Shown: piece by piece, positions 34,769-44,461 of the stretch | Layout: each line of letters opens with the position of its first letter | How positions within the stretch are numbered: position 1 is the stretch's first letter | Notes under the pieces: generated by a model | What the model was told of the DNA's origin: nothing | Database searches by the model: none | Seen by the model: only the letters and a program-made list of their open reading frames with translations | From: Chloroflexota bacterium | GTDB lineage: Bacteria; Chloroflexota; Dehalococcoidia; CAUJGQ01 | Direction: 5' to 3' | Length of the DNA stretch: 51,987 nucleotides | Assembly (NCBI GenBank): GCA_963170165.1 | Contig: CAUJGQ010000195.1 | Span: 1-51,987 of the forward strand | Position numbers and translations under genes: made by a program

Positions 34769-37700
34769 TTAGCCGGTCAGCACCTGCGCTGTCTCCAGCA
34801 AGGTTGTGTCCAGCAGTTGCAGGAACGCCGGGATGTCCAGCGGCTTGGTCATGTACGCCCGCGCCCCTGCGGCCCGCAACCGCTGTACCTGTGCGGGCGT
34901 GGCGTCGGCGCTGATTATCACCACGGGGATGTTGTGGGTGCGCGGGCCGGCCTGCAGCCGGCGCAGTACCTCGTCACCGAGCATATCGGGCAGGTGCAGG
35001 TCGAGCAGAATCAGATCAGGCTGGTGCTCGCGGGCGAGATCCAGGCCGATGCTCCCCTGCATGGCGGCCAGCAGCTGCACGCCCGGCCGCCGGGCAAACA
35101 CCCGCTCCATCAGCCGCAGGTTGGGGACGTTGTCCTCGATGTACAGCACCGCGCGGGCCGGCAGGGAGGTGGGCGGCGCCGCCGGCCGGGCGGATAGATC
35201 GGCGGGCAACGCTGTCGGGACCGACGGTGCGGCCGGCAGCTCCAGCCAGAAAGTGCTGCCCTCACCGGCGATACTCTCGACGCCCATCTGCCCGTGCATT
35301 GCCTCCACCAGCCGCCGGGAGAGCACCAGGCCAATACCGGTGCCGTCGATGCCATCTTGCTCCACACCCAGCCGGTCAAACGGTGTGAACAGCCGCTGCA
35401 ACTGGGCCGGGGTCATGCCGCGGCCGGTGTCGTGCACACCGATGCGGATATGCCCGTCTGCCCCCGGCTCACAACCAACCGTGACACTGCCGCCGGTGCG
35501 GTTGTACTTGACGGCGTTGGACAGCAGGTTGAGCAGCACCTGCTTGAGCCGCTGCAGGTCAGCCTGGACGCACCACGACACACCGGCGCAGCGCGAGTGC
35601 AGCGTCACCTTGAGCGGCTCGGCCAGCGGCCGCACCAGCATCAGCGCACCCGCCACGACATCGCTCACGCTCACCGGCTCAATCGACAATGGCAGCCGCC
35701 CGGCCTCGATGCGCGAGATATCGAGAATCTCGTTGATCAGCCCCAGCAGGTGCTGTCCTGCCTTCTGGATGTGCCCCACGCTCTCCTGCTCGTCCTCGCT
35801 CAGCTCTTCCATCTCCAGTAACTGAGCAAAGCCCAGGATGGCGTTCAGCGGCGTGCGCAGTTCGTGGCTCATACGCGACAGGAATTCGCTCTTACTGAGG
35901 TTGGCGCGCTCGGCATCCGCCTTCGCCTGCTGCGCCTGGGCGTACAGGTGGGCATTGTCGATGGCGATGGCCGCCTGAGCGGCGATACCGGAGACGATGC
36001 GTTCGGCCCAATCGCTGAACGCCCCCGCTGCCGGGTCGCCGAACAGCAGCCCGCCCAGCAGCCCGGCAGAGCCGGACACTACCGGCACGGCCAGCAAGGA
36101 ACGGATGCCCCTGACGCGCCCGGCCAGCCGCGGGTCAGCCTGGATGTCATCGATGCGGGTGACGCCGGTGCTGGTGAGCGCCACGCCGAACAGATCCGGC
36201 GGCAGCGCAGCTAGCACCTCCTCGGTGATACCGCTGACCCCGAGAATGGCGAGCCCGCCCGTATCCCATCCGGAGCAGAAGGCGCCGAAGGCTGCTCCGG
36301 TGAGCTGGGTGGCCGACTCCGTCACCAAGGTGATCACGCGCTCCAGGTCCAGTTCGGCGGCGATGCCCGCGCCGATGTCGTTGAGCGTTTCGATCAGCTG
36401 GGTGTGTTCGCGCAGTTGCGTTTCGGCCAACCGCCGCTCCGTGACATCGGTCAACGTGCCGGTGACACCGGTGACGCGGCCCTGCTCGTCGCGGCTGGTG
36501 CGTGCCTGTACCTCCAGCCAGCGGAAGCCGCCGCCGGCCGTTACAAACCGTGCCTCATGGCGGCAGCCATCCTCCGCCCCTGCTAGCAGCCCTTGCAGGC
36601 GCGCGGCGCACCCCGGCCGCTCCTCCGTTACGACGCTCTCTGCCCAGGCACCGCCGAGCGTGTCCGCAACCTCGAAACCTGTGATCGCGGTCCACGCGGG
36701 ATTGAGGAACGTCCAGCGGCCCTCGGGATCGATCTGGAACAGCACCTCCTGCACCGATTGGATGACGGTGCGATAGCGCTGCTCGCTGTCGCGCAGCGCT
36801 GCTTCGGCGGCGTGGCGCTCGGTGACATCGCGGCTGTTGACGACGATGCCGCGTACCGCCGGGTCGTCCAGCAGGTTGGCGGCCACCGACTCCAGGGTCC
36901 GCCAGCCCCCACCGGCTATCTGCCAGCGCAGGAGCACCGGCGGATGCACACCGGGGCGGGCACGCACGGTTGCGAGGTAGCCGGCGTGGCGGTCCTGATC
37001 GTCGGGGTGGAGGCCGTCTTGGGGAGAGCGGCCCAGCACGGCCGCCAGCGGGAAACCGGTAAGCCGCTCCAGCGCCGGGCTGGCGTAGGTGATGCGCCCT
37101 TCCGCATCCAGCACCACGATCACATCGGCGGCGTTTTGGACGAGCAGGCGGAAGCGGGCCTCGCTCTCGCGCAGCGCCTCGGCGGCCCGGCGGCGGTCGG
37201 TGACATCGACGAGGTTGCCCAGCAGGCCGGTCAGCTCGCCGCTGGGGCCGTGTATGGCGCGGGCAGACAGCAGCATCCAGCGGACGGAACCGTCCTTGTG
37301 GCGCATCGCTACTTCGAAGTTCGTGATCGTGCCGGACGCCGCCACTCGCCGCAGCATCTCGGCGCGGTCCTCAGGGTTGACGTACAGATCGGCCGCGGTC
37401 TTCAACGTCGTCAGCATCTCGTGCGCGGTGGCGTAGCCGGTCATCCGGGCCAGCGCCGGGTTGACGCTCCGCACCCGGCCACTGACGGCCGTCTCGAAGA
37501 TGCCCTCCACCGCGTTCTCAAAGATGCCGCGATAGCGTGACTCCGCCAGACGCAATGCCGCTTCGGCCGCGTGGCGCTCGGTGATGTCGCGGCTATTGGC
37601 GACGATACCGCGCACCGCCGGGTCGTCCAGCAGGTTGGTCAGCACTGCCTCCAGCACGCGGTACGAACCATCGCGGTGGCGGCGACGGAAGAGAAACGGC

Positions 37701-39283
37701 GGATGGACCCCAGACTGTGTGCGCGCCGCCGCTATCGCCGCTCGAACCTGCTCCAAGTCATCGGGGTGGATTGCCGCGAGCGCGGGTTCGCCTATCACCT
37801 CCTCCGGCGCAACGCCGGTGACGCGGGCAAAGGATGGGCTGAGATAGCTGATCCGGCCTTCGGCGTCGAACACCGTCGTCATGTCGCTGGCGTGCTGCAC
37901 CAGCGCGCGGAAGCGCTGCTCGCTGTCGCGCACCTGCGCTTCCGCCGCGATGCGGGCGGTGACATCGCGGGTGGAGCCGTGGATGGCGGTGACCTCGCCG
38001 GTGGCCGTGTCGCGGATCAGCCGCGCCGTCATCTCGGCGTGGATCACCCGGCCGTCCTTCCGCACCAACCGCTCCGTATGCTGATAGCTGTCCATGCCGT
38101 CTGCCACGGCGGCGCGGTACCCGCGCTCGAGCTGTGGGTAATCCTCAGGGGCAAGCAGGTCGCCGAAGGCGACGCCGATCAACTCCTCGGGCTCGTAGCC
38201 CAGGATGGCGCGGCAGGCGGGCGAGACGTATGCGATCACGCCATCCGCCGTGTGGCGGGTGATCATGTCGGTGGCGTTCTCTGCCAGCAGCCGGAACTGG
38301 GCCTCGCTGGTGCTCAGTGCATCTTGGGCGGCGATGCGTGCACTGACATCGCGCAGCAGCCAGTACACCGCGCTCACCGCGCCGGACGGGTCGCGGGCGG
38401 CCGAGACGGAGATGGCGGCCATCAACCGGCGGCCATCGGCCACGGTCAGCGGCGCCTCCCAGCGCGGCGCCGGCCCTACCAACGGCAGCCGGGGGAGCGT
38501 CCCGGCAATCGCCGTCCACATCTCCGCGCTGATGAAGACGGAGAGCGAACGGCCGGCCAGTTCGTGTGGGGTCCGGCCGAGCAGGTCGCCGGCGGCGCGG
38601 TTCGCCTGACGGATGATGCCGGTCGGGTCGGTGACCAGGTAGCCATCCGGCGCCAGGTCAAACAACTGCTGATACCGGTACCGGCCCGCCTCGGCGTCCA
38701 GTTGCGCCAGCAGCAGGTCATGATTCTGAGCTTGCAGCTGCGCCTGAGCGGAGGTCAGCGAGCCCACCGTCGTGCGTAGCTCGATCTCCGTCATCACCAT
38801 GGTGGCCAGGTCGCGCAGCGTGGCGAGATCGTCCTCGCTCCATGTGCGGGGGGTACCCTGATAGACGCACAGTGCGCCGAGCGTGTGCCCGTCCTTGGTC
38901 GTCAGCGGCATACCGGCGTAGGCCACGCAGCCAAGGTCATCGACGACGCTGCTGTGCCGCACCAACGGGTGCTCGCGGGCGTTCTCCACCACCAGCGGCG
39001 CACCGGCGGCCACGACGTGCTGGCAGAACGATGGCGGTAGCGGCGTCTCTCGGGCCTGGTTGATAGCCTCGGGCAGCCCAACCGTGCTCAGCAGAAACTG
39101 GCGGTGATCGTCTAAGAGGGAGATGTAGGCCGCCGGGGTATGGGCTAGGCGGGCCGCCAGCCGGGTGAGCCGGTCAAATCCCTCGTCGCGCGGGGCATCG
39201 AGCAGGTAGGTGGCACGCACCGCTGCCAGCCGGCCGGCATCGAGCACCCCCTGTGGGAGCCCTAGTATCGGATCCTGGGACAT
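34769..39283 (-). CDS. Hybrid sensor histidine kinase with GAF and six PAS domains
   Basis: A soluble-looking hybrid kinase of 1504 aa. Order: GAF (about 20-175), short coiled coil, six PAS domains starting near 198, 327, 452, 579, 706 and 833, a second GAF (about 961-1110), HisKA (about 1130-1200, H-box FLSRMSHELRTPLNAILG), an ATPase domain (about 1240-1350, LLNLLSNAVKYN and GTGIGLVLSRRLVEAM) and a C-terminal receiver (about 1375-1495, Asp in LILLDLHLPDMLGDEV). No transmembrane segment is visible, so it should sense cytoplasmic cues such as redox or ligands. The ATG at 39283 follows CAGGAG by 9 nt. The CheB-like gene lies directly downstream, a natural output partner. The signal is unknown. 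Confidence 0.93.
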   Translation of the reverse strand: MSQDPILGLPQGVLDAGRLAAVRATYLLDAPRDEGFDRLTRLAARLAHTPAAYISLLDDHRQFLLSTVGLPEAINQARETPLPPSFCQHVVAAGAPLVVENAREHPLVRHSSVVDDLGCVAYAGMPLTTKDGHTLGALCVYQGTPRTWSEDDLATLRDLATMVMTEIELRTTVGSLTSAQAQLQAQNHDLLLAQLDAEAGRYRYQQLFDLAPDGYLVTDPTGIIRQANRAAGDLLGRTPHELAGRSLSVFISAEMWTAIAGTLPRLPLVGPAPRWEAPLTVADGRRLMAAISVSAARDPSGAVSAVYWLLRDVSARIAAQDALSTSEAQFRLLAENATDMITRHTADGVIAYVSPACRAILGYEPEELIGVAFGDLLAPEDYPQLERGYRAAVADGMDSYQHTERLVRKDGRVIHAEMTARLIRDTATGEVTAIHGSTRDVTARIAAEAQVRDSEQRFRALVQHASDMTTVFDAEGRISYLSPSFARVTGVAPEEVIGEPALAAIHPDDLEQVRAAIAAARTQSGVHPPFLFRRRHRDGSYRVLEAVLTNLLDDPAVRGIVANSRDITERHAAEAALRLAESRYRGIFENAVEGIFETAVSGRVRSVNPALARMTGYATAHEMLTTLKTAADLYVNPEDRAEMLRRVAASGTITNFEVAMRHKDGSVRWMLLSARAIHGPSGELTGLLGNLVDVTDRRRAAEALRESEARFRLLVQNAADVIVVLDAEGRITYASPALERLTGFPLAAVLGRSPQDGLHPDDQDRHAGYLATVRARPGVHPPVLLRWQIAGGGWRTLESVAANLLDDPAVRGIVVNSRDVTERHAAEAALRDSEQRYRTVIQSVQEVLFQIDPEGRWTFLNPAWTAITGFEVADTLGGAWAESVVTEERPGCAARLQGLLAGAEDGCRHEARFVTAGGGFRWLEVQARTSRDEQGRVTGVTGTLTDVTERRLAETQLREHTQLIETLNDIGAGIAAELDLERVITLVTESATQLTGAAFGAFCSGWDTGGLAILGVSGITEEVLAALPPDLFGVALTSTGVTRIDDIQADPRLAGRVRGIRSLLAVPVVSGSAGLLGGLLFGDPAAGAFSDWAERIVSGIAAQAAIAIDNAHLYAQAQQAKADAERANLSKSEFLSRMSHELRTPLNAILGFAQLLEMEELSEDEQESVGHIQKAGQHLLGLINEILDISRIEAGRLPLSIEPVSVSDVVAGALMLVRPLAEPLKVTLHSRCAGVSWCVQADLQRLKQVLLNLLSNAVKYNRTGGSVTVGCEPGADGHIRIGVHDTGRGMTPAQLQRLFTPFDRLGVEQDGIDGTGIGLVLSRRLVEAMHGQMGVESIAGEGSTFWLELPAAPSVPTALPADLSARPAAPPTSLPARAVLYIEDNVPNLRLMERVFARRPGVQLLAAMQGSIGLDLAREHQPDLILLDLHLPDMLGDEVLRRLQAGPRTHNIPVVIISADATPAQVQRLRAAGARAYMTKPLDIPAFLQLLDTTLLETAQVLTG

Positions 39284-39521
39284 GCTACCGCGCTCCTGTA
39301 CCCCGATCTCCCCTCTTGATACTCGGGCGCGACCACCACCGGCTGAAGGTGTCTCGAAGCTGGTGGCGGCCGTGCAATTCGTGCGACACAACGGCAAATT
39401 CCCGGCCAAGGTCCCTTCCCGGCATGAAACACGCCGCTGCTATGCTCCGTTGACAGTGTCAGAGTGCAGGCGGCCCGGATGAGGGACCGGGACGCGCCTG
39501 CCGCGCACAGGGAGGCCGGAT
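39284..39521. promoter_or_regulatory. Divergent promoter region with a small palindrome
   Basis: 238 bp between the divergent hybrid kinase and lipoprotein genes; no gene is seen here. It contains TGACA-G-TGTCA, an 11-bp palindrome (39451-39461), overlapping a TTGACA sequence, and a TATGCT hexamer (39441-39446) that could be a -10 element. Which gene these serve cannot be decided by eye. Confidence 0.35.
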
Positions 39522-40502
39522 ATGCGTGGACGGCGGCTACTTGCAGGGGGACTTCTGGGCGTGCTGGCGCTGGTAGCAGCTTGCAGCAACGCGGACAAGC
39601 GCGAAAGCAGCGCGCCGGCCGGTGGCTTCACCGGGGCGCCGGCGGCTACCAGCGCCGCCGGATCGGCGGAGAACCGGGCGGTGGCCGATAGTGGCGCACC
39701 GAAGGCCGCGCCGGCCCCGGCCCAGGGCGCAGCCGGCGCCACCAACGGATCGAGCGGTGCGCCGCTGCCGGACACCGGCCGCAAGGTGATCTATACCATC
39801 TACATGGAGCTGACCAGCAAGGATGTGCTCGGCAGCTTCCAGCGGGTGAGCACCATCGCGGAGACCTCCGGCGGGCTGGTGGCCGACAGCAACATCCGCC
39901 AGGACGGCGAGAACCGCCGCGGCACCATCACCATCCGCGTGCCCGTGGACCGCTACCAGTCGGTGCTTGGGCAGATCCGCGAGTTGGGCAAGGTGGAGTC
40001 GGAGCGCAGCACGGCCAATGACGTCTCCGAGGAGTTCACCGATCTGCAGGCCCGCCAGCGCAACCTGGAGGCGACCGAGCAGCAGTTGCTGGTGTTCCTT
40101 GGCCAGGCCAAGACCATCCAGGAAGTGCTGCAGGTGCAGGACCGGCTGAACACCGTTCGCTCTGAGATTGAGCGGATCAAGGGCCGGCTCAACCTGCTCA
40201 CCCGTCTGACCGATCTGGCGACGATCCAGGTGACGCTGCGGCCCGAGCTGGCGAAGACGAACGTGGACAAGCCGGCCACCGGCCCGCTGGGCGCGCTGGA
40301 GCGCGGCTGGGACGCCTCGTTGGAGGTGCTGGGCACGGCCGGCGCCGGCGTGCTGACGGCGGTGGCCTTCTCCTGGTGGCTGCTGCCGGTGGTCGTGGCG
40401 CTGGTGTGGCTGGTGCGTCGCCTGGTGCGGGCCCGCGCCCGCCGCGTCCGCCCCGCCGGTCCCACCCTGCCCATCGCGCCGCCGCCGCCCGCGGGCGCCT
40501 AA
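39522..40502 (+). CDS. DUF4349 lipoprotein
   Basis: A 326-aa exported lipoprotein. The signal peptide ends in the lipobox LVAAC (Cys21). A low-complexity Ala/Gly/Ser stretch (about 25-85) follows, then the DUF4349 domain (about 88-245): KVIYTIYMELTSKDV, ETSGGLVADSN, TITIRVPVDRYQSVLGQI, and a coiled coil with LQARQRNLEATEQQLL and DRLNTVRSEIERIKGRL. A C-terminal TM helix (about 280-302) and an Arg-rich tail end it. The domain's function is unknown; the coiled coil suggests an envelope role. The ATG at 39522 follows GGGAGG by 7 nt. Confidence 0.88.
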   Translation: MRGRRLLAGGLLGVLALVAACSNADKRESSAPAGGFTGAPAATSAAGSAENRAVADSGAPKAAPAPAQGAAGATNGSSGAPLPDTGRKVIYTIYMELTSKDVLGSFQRVSTIAETSGGLVADSNIRQDGENRRGTITIRVPVDRYQSVLGQIRELGKVESERSTANDVSEEFTDLQARQRNLEATEQQLLVFLGQAKTIQEVLQVQDRLNTVRSEIERIKGRLNLLTRLTDLATIQVTLRPELAKTNVDKPATGPLGALERGWDASLEVLGTAGAGVLTAVAFSWWLLPVVVALVWLVRRLVRARARRVRPAGPTLPIAPPPPAGA

Positions 40503-40730
40503 CCGCGCGCCCAATCGATCATCAGGCTCACCGGGGTAGGTCGCTCTGCTAATGGGGGTGACGAGGGGGACGACGCGCGGCCAGAGCGGCGGCCTCCCCC
40601 TCTCCCCCATGCGGGCTTGCCGCACCGCCTCGGTTGGGCGCACGGCAAGCCCGCAGCTGCGACCGGTGCTTGCCGCGGGCCGCGCTGAGGCTCGTTGGCC
40701 GCTCCTGCATTATCCGTGCTCGCAGGCGGC
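40503..40730. terminator. Hairpin region between convergent genes
   Basis: 228 bp between the convergent lipoprotein and peroxiredoxin genes. The strong feature is a perfect 12-bp stem, gcgggcttgccg (40611-40622) and cggcaagcccgc (40643-40654), with a 20-nt loop. It could end transcription from both sides, although no T-tract is present. The rest holds no supported gene. Confidence 0.5.
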
Positions 40731-41192
<462 letters not shown>

Positions 41193-41390
41193 CGCCGCGC
41201 TTCCTCCCTGTTAGGATGCGGCCATCATATCCGCAGCCGCAGCCGGGGAGCGAGCCGGCCGGTCCGGCGGCAACGCGCGCGCCATACCGTCCAGCACCAG
41301 CAGGACCCATCCCAGCAATACCGGTCACTGCACACCAGGTCGTGGGATGTTCAGGGCCAGGTCTCCCTACGGCGGGACAGCGGCCGGGGG
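41193..41390. other. Intergenic region
   Basis: About 200 bp with the peroxiredoxin ribosome binding site at its lower edge. GC-rich stretches (ccggccggtccggcgg) are present. I see no gene or clear terminator in it. Confidence 0.4.
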
Positions 41391-42305
41391 TTACTCCTCG
41401 TGGATGCTGGCGATCTCCAGGCGATAGCCGCCCGGCCCGCGCGGGTCCCGCGCCAGCCACCAGATACCGGCAAAGCGGCGGGTCACCCCCGGCTCGTCCA
41501 CCGTCGTGATGGTGACCGCCACGGTGTCATCGGCCGGGCCGGGGCGGGTCTCCACCGCGATGGATCGGGTCGCTGCGTACCCTTCACGCCAGGTATCGAA
41601 TGGATGGGCAGCTTGATACGCCTCTCCGAGGAACCAATAGGCTGCCTCAAACCGGCCCTGCGCCAGCGCGCGGTAAAACGCTGTCACCACCAGCTCGGGT
41701 AGTGTCGCCTCGCGCATCCCTTCGCCGGTGGTGAACAGCCGGGTAGCCGCCGGCGTGAGGGCCTTACCCGACAGGCGCCAGGTGGTGGCCTCCAGCCCGG
41801 TGGGGCAGCAGCTCGCCTCAAAGCCAAAGGTCAGCGGCTGGGATGTCACCAGCGCGCCACCCTCGAGCCACACCGCCATCCGGTAGCCGGGCACCGCCGC
41901 CAGGAGCAGCGGCGCGGGGGGGCTACCGCTGAACAACAGCAGCCCCAGCGTGCCGGCCGTGGCGCCCGACTCTACCCGGATCACCGCCTCCTCGTTGCCG
42001 TCACCGTCGAGGTCGGCGTACAGCGCATCGAAGATGGCGGCGTAACCGCTGATGGCGGTGACCGGCTCCTCCTGCCCGCTCAGGTCGCCGGGCCGCTCCG
42101 GTGCCGCCAGCGGCACCCGGATACAGGGGCCGTGGCGCGCCAGCGCCGGGGCGGGCACGCAATCATCCGCAGGCTCGATGTGGGGTTCGGCTGCGAGCAC
42201 AGCGTGCCAATCAGCCTCGCGCAGCGGCGCCGGCTGGGCGTGCGCCACCGGCGCCACGAACAGCAGCACGGCCAGGAGCAGCGCGCGGGGGACGGCAGCC
42301 GTCAT
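41391..42305 (-). CDS. Secreted protein of unknown function with Asp-rich calcium-like motif
   Basis: A 304-aa exported protein. The signal peptide is clear (about 1-23, ending PVAHAQP). A segment LYADLDGDGNEEAVIRVESG (about 95-115) is like the FG-GAP/VCBS type of D-x-D-G-D repeat that often binds calcium. An adjacent Cys pair occurs in FEASCCPTG. The C-terminal third (about 205-300: VVTAFYRALAQGRFEAAYWFL and the end YRLEIASIHE) resembles an NTF2-like or DUF4878-type fold, but this is weak. The gene begins 14 bp after the Gmad2 gene's stop, so the two are probably one operon of cell-envelope proteins. Confidence 0.78.
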   Translation of the reverse strand: MTAAVPRALLLAVLLFVAPVAHAQPAPLREADWHAVLAAEPHIEPADDCVPAPALARHGPCIRVPLAAPERPGDLSGQEEPVTAISGYAAIFDALYADLDGDGNEEAVIRVESGATAGTLGLLLFSGSPPAPLLLAAVPGYRMAVWLEGGALVTSQPLTFGFEASCCPTGLEATTWRLSGKALTPAATRLFTTGEGMREATLPELVVTAFYRALAQGRFEAAYWFLGEAYQAAHPFDTWREGYAATRSIAVETRPGPADDTVAVTITTVDEPGVTRRFAGIWWLARDPRGPGGYRLEIASIHEE

Positions 42306-42319
42306 GGTGTGCTCCCGCG

Positions 42320-43552
42320 CTACGGAGCTGCGACCTCCACTTGCAGGGAGGCGAGCAGCAGTGCCACCGCCTGATCAGCAAGCGGCTGCCAGGGGTCGAG
42401 GCCCGGGAAGTCAACAATCCGCGACACCAGCGCTACGGGGCCGGGAACGCCCGCCGGCGCCAGCCACAGCTGCTGCAGCGGCCGGCCGGTGGGGCCGGTG
42501 CAGATGGCCTGGATGATCTCGGCGCCGTTCAGCTCCAGCCGGCTGAGGAGGAGCGGGCAACCCCGGCGGGCGCCATCCATCACGCGGTCGTACACCCACG
42601 CATCCAGCGGGCCATACGCCGCGCGGATCTCGCTGACCCGGAACGCGTAGGCCGGCGGGCCATCGGGCTCACCCTGGCGCTGCTCGACGGTGAGGTCGTT
42701 GGCCTGAGCGCCGGATTCCGTCGTGGCTGCCTCGGGCACAAGGAAGCGCAACGCGCCCACCTGCGCCGGGCGACCGGTGGCAGCGGGTAGGCCGCTGGTG
42801 TCCGCGAGCGCGGGCGGCAAGGCGCACAGCAGCGGCGGGACATCGGGCACGGCGCACACGCCGGACCCGGCCGCGATGGCCGCCCAGCGCCCCTGGCCGT
42901 CGCGGCGCAGCAGTGTTGTGGTGTCCACGCCGCGCACCAGCGCCCAATCACCCACCACGGCAGCAAGCTGCGCCGGGCCGGAGAGGCCGGCCGCCGCTAG
43001 CAGTCCCGCGCCCGTGGCGGCGCCGCGGTCCAGCGCGGGGTCAAAGGGGCGCAGGGTGATGGGCACCTGCACGATGTTGACGGGGCGGCCGTCCTCAGCG
43101 CTTTCCTCGAAGACCTGCAGGCAGACCGCCGTCTCCCGTACCACGGAGAAGCGCAGGGTAGCGGCAAACGGACCAAACTCCGGCGCACCGGTGGCGGCGG
43201 TAGTGAAGCCGTCTGCCAGTACCGCGCCGGCGGCGTCGCGCACCGTGTAACGCACCGTGCCCTCAAACACGCGGGCGATGCCCTCGATGCGCAGGGGGCT
43301 GCCGCTGACTGCGAAGGCGGCCGGCGCGGTGACGCGGATGGCAGGGGTGAGCGCAGCTGGGGGCGATGGATTGGCGCTGCAGGCGCCACCGGGGTTGGCG
43401 GCCGCACGAGGAGCGGCAGGCGGTGAGGGATTGGGCGGCGGCTCCTGGGCCAGCACGGCGGTGGCCGAGACGAGAATCAGCGCCAGTGCGATTACGGCCA
43501 GCAGCACCGCCAGCCGGACGGTGGAATGGGGTAATGGCCCGCTACGTTTCAT
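42320..43552 (-). CDS. Exported protein with Gmad2-type immunoglobulin-like domain
   Basis: A 410-aa exported or membrane-anchored protein. The N-terminal hydrophobic segment (about 11-36) ends in AVLAQEPPPNPSPP, followed by a Pro/Ala-rich linker. A Gmad2-like Ig domain follows (about 70-170): IRVTAPAAFAVSGSPLRIEG, ARVFEGTVRYTVRDAAG, and a strand ending VPITLRP. Gmad2 domains occur in spore-germination and other envelope proteins; no spore function is implied. The rest (about 175-405) is unrecognised and contains a few cysteines (CAVPDVPPLLC, GCPLLLSRL, ICTGPTG). The ATG at 43552 has only a weak ribosome binding site. It probably forms an operon with the next gene. Confidence 0.77.
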   Translation of the reverse strand: MKRSGPLPHSTVRLAVLLAVIALALILVSATAVLAQEPPPNPSPPAAPRAAANPGGACSANPSPPAALTPAIRVTAPAAFAVSGSPLRIEGIARVFEGTVRYTVRDAAGAVLADGFTTAATGAPEFGPFAATLRFSVVRETAVCLQVFEESAEDGRPVNIVQVPITLRPFDPALDRGAATGAGLLAAAGLSGPAQLAAVVGDWALVRGVDTTTLLRRDGQGRWAAIAAGSGVCAVPDVPPLLCALPPALADTSGLPAATGRPAQVGALRFLVPEAATTESGAQANDLTVEQRQGEPDGPPAYAFRVSEIRAAYGPLDAWVYDRVMDGARRGCPLLLSRLELNGAEIIQAICTGPTGRPLQQLWLAPAGVPGPVALVSRIVDFPGLDPWQPLADQAVALLLASLQVEVAAP

Positions 43553-43809
43553 ACACCTACAAGTGAAATCGCGGTCCTCCCGCGCAACGCCCGTAGCCTA
43601 TCACGCCGCGCCGAACGCTGCCTATCCGGCAACCCCCGAACCTTCCGGTGTTCAGCTGGCGCGCTGCGGGTTTGCTCCCCATATGTCAGCGTTTATCAAA
43701 CCTTAACATCTACCTGATTTCCTTAATCACGCGCTAACACGTGCCATTCTGCATCTTCCGTACCTTAAGACCGTGAGAACACACTGATACAACGAAAGCG
43801 AGGCGGATC
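43553..43809. promoter_or_regulatory. AT-richer divergent region with repeated CCTTAA motifs
   Basis: The hexamer CCTTAA occurs at 43701, 43721 (20 bp apart) and 43763 (42 bp further), with a related GCTAAC at 43733. Regular spacing near whole helical turns suggests direct-repeat sites for an OmpR-type regulator. The region also has the ribosome binding site (GAGGCGG) for the plus-strand gene at 43810. The GC-rich left part holds nothing recognisable. Confidence 0.4.
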
Positions 43810-44319
43810 ATGAAAGGCACAGGAATCAAGGCCGCCGTTGCCGCGATGGCGGCGGTGGGGCTGATGGCGGGCGTAGCGCTGGGTGTGGCGCAGGCGCAGC
43901 CCGGACCGGGCCAGGGCCAGGGCCAGGGCCAGGGCGCAGCAGCACAGCCCGGCACGGGCCTGATGCAGCGCGGGCCGCGCGGTGAGCGTGGCGCGATGAT
44001 GAACGAGATCGCGGCGTGGCTGGGCATCACTGCCGAGCAGCTGCGGACAGAGGCGCAGGGCACGAGTTTCGCCCAGGTGGCGACGGCGCATGGCAAGAAC
44101 CCGGCGGAGCTGGTGGCGTTCGTGGCGGGCCGGATGACTGCCCGCATCGATGAGGCGCTGGCTGCGGGCCGCATCACCGCGGAGCGCGCCGCCACGATGC
44201 AAGCAGGCGTGAGCGCACGGGCGCAGGCATTCGTTGATCGCGTGCACGACGCAGGCGCGACGCCTGGACAAGGACAGGGACAGGGCGAGGGTCGCGGGCC
44301 GCGCGCCGGCCGCCGGTAA
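43810..44319 (+). CDS. Small secreted protein with Gly-Gln repeats and helical domain
   Basis: A 169-aa exported protein. The signal peptide (about 1-30) ends GVAQAQP. A short repeat GPGQGQGQGQG (encoded by tandem GGGCCA units, 43908-43935) follows. A helical domain (about 62-145) reads AAWLGITAEQLRTEAQGTSF, then AQVATAHGKNPAELVAFVAG, RMTARIDEALAAGRITAERA. This is the pattern of small secreted helical proteins in which a LGI(S/T)xEELRxxL unit is followed by LDxAVxxGRITxEQA. A second GQ-rich tail ends it. Function is unknown. The ATG at 43810 follows GAGG by 6 nt. The upstream region carries CCTTAA repeats. Confidence 0.8.
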   Translation: MKGTGIKAAVAAMAAVGLMAGVALGVAQAQPGPGQGQGQGQGAAAQPGTGLMQRGPRGERGAMMNEIAAWLGITAEQLRTEAQGTSFAQVATAHGKNPAELVAFVAGRMTARIDEALAAGRITAERAATMQAGVSARAQAFVDRVHDAGATPGQGQGQGEGRGPRAGRR

Positions 44320-44338
44320 CACCTGACCTCAGCCGTCA

Positions 44339-44376
44339 CGCGCGGGCCGTCTCCTCGGCAGGGGGCGGCCCGCGCG
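44339..44376. terminator. Hairpin downstream of the small secreted protein gene
   Basis: A perfect 11-bp stem, cgcgcgggccg and cggcccgcgcg, with a 16-nt loop, about 20 bp after the stop. No T-tract follows. It is a probable transcription stop or attenuation point before nudC. Confidence 0.5.
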
Positions 44377-44461
44377 GTCGATCCGCTGCGACCCTCGCGA
44401 CCCTGCCGCCCGGCTGGCGTAGTATGCCTGCAGACCGATCTCGCCTGCCGGAGCCTGCCGT

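Noticed and set aside
43908-43935. Short tandem GGGCCA repeats, at first glance repeat-array-like
   Set aside because: They are in frame inside the small secreted protein gene and encode a Gly-Gln tract; there are no spacers, so this is not a CRISPR array.
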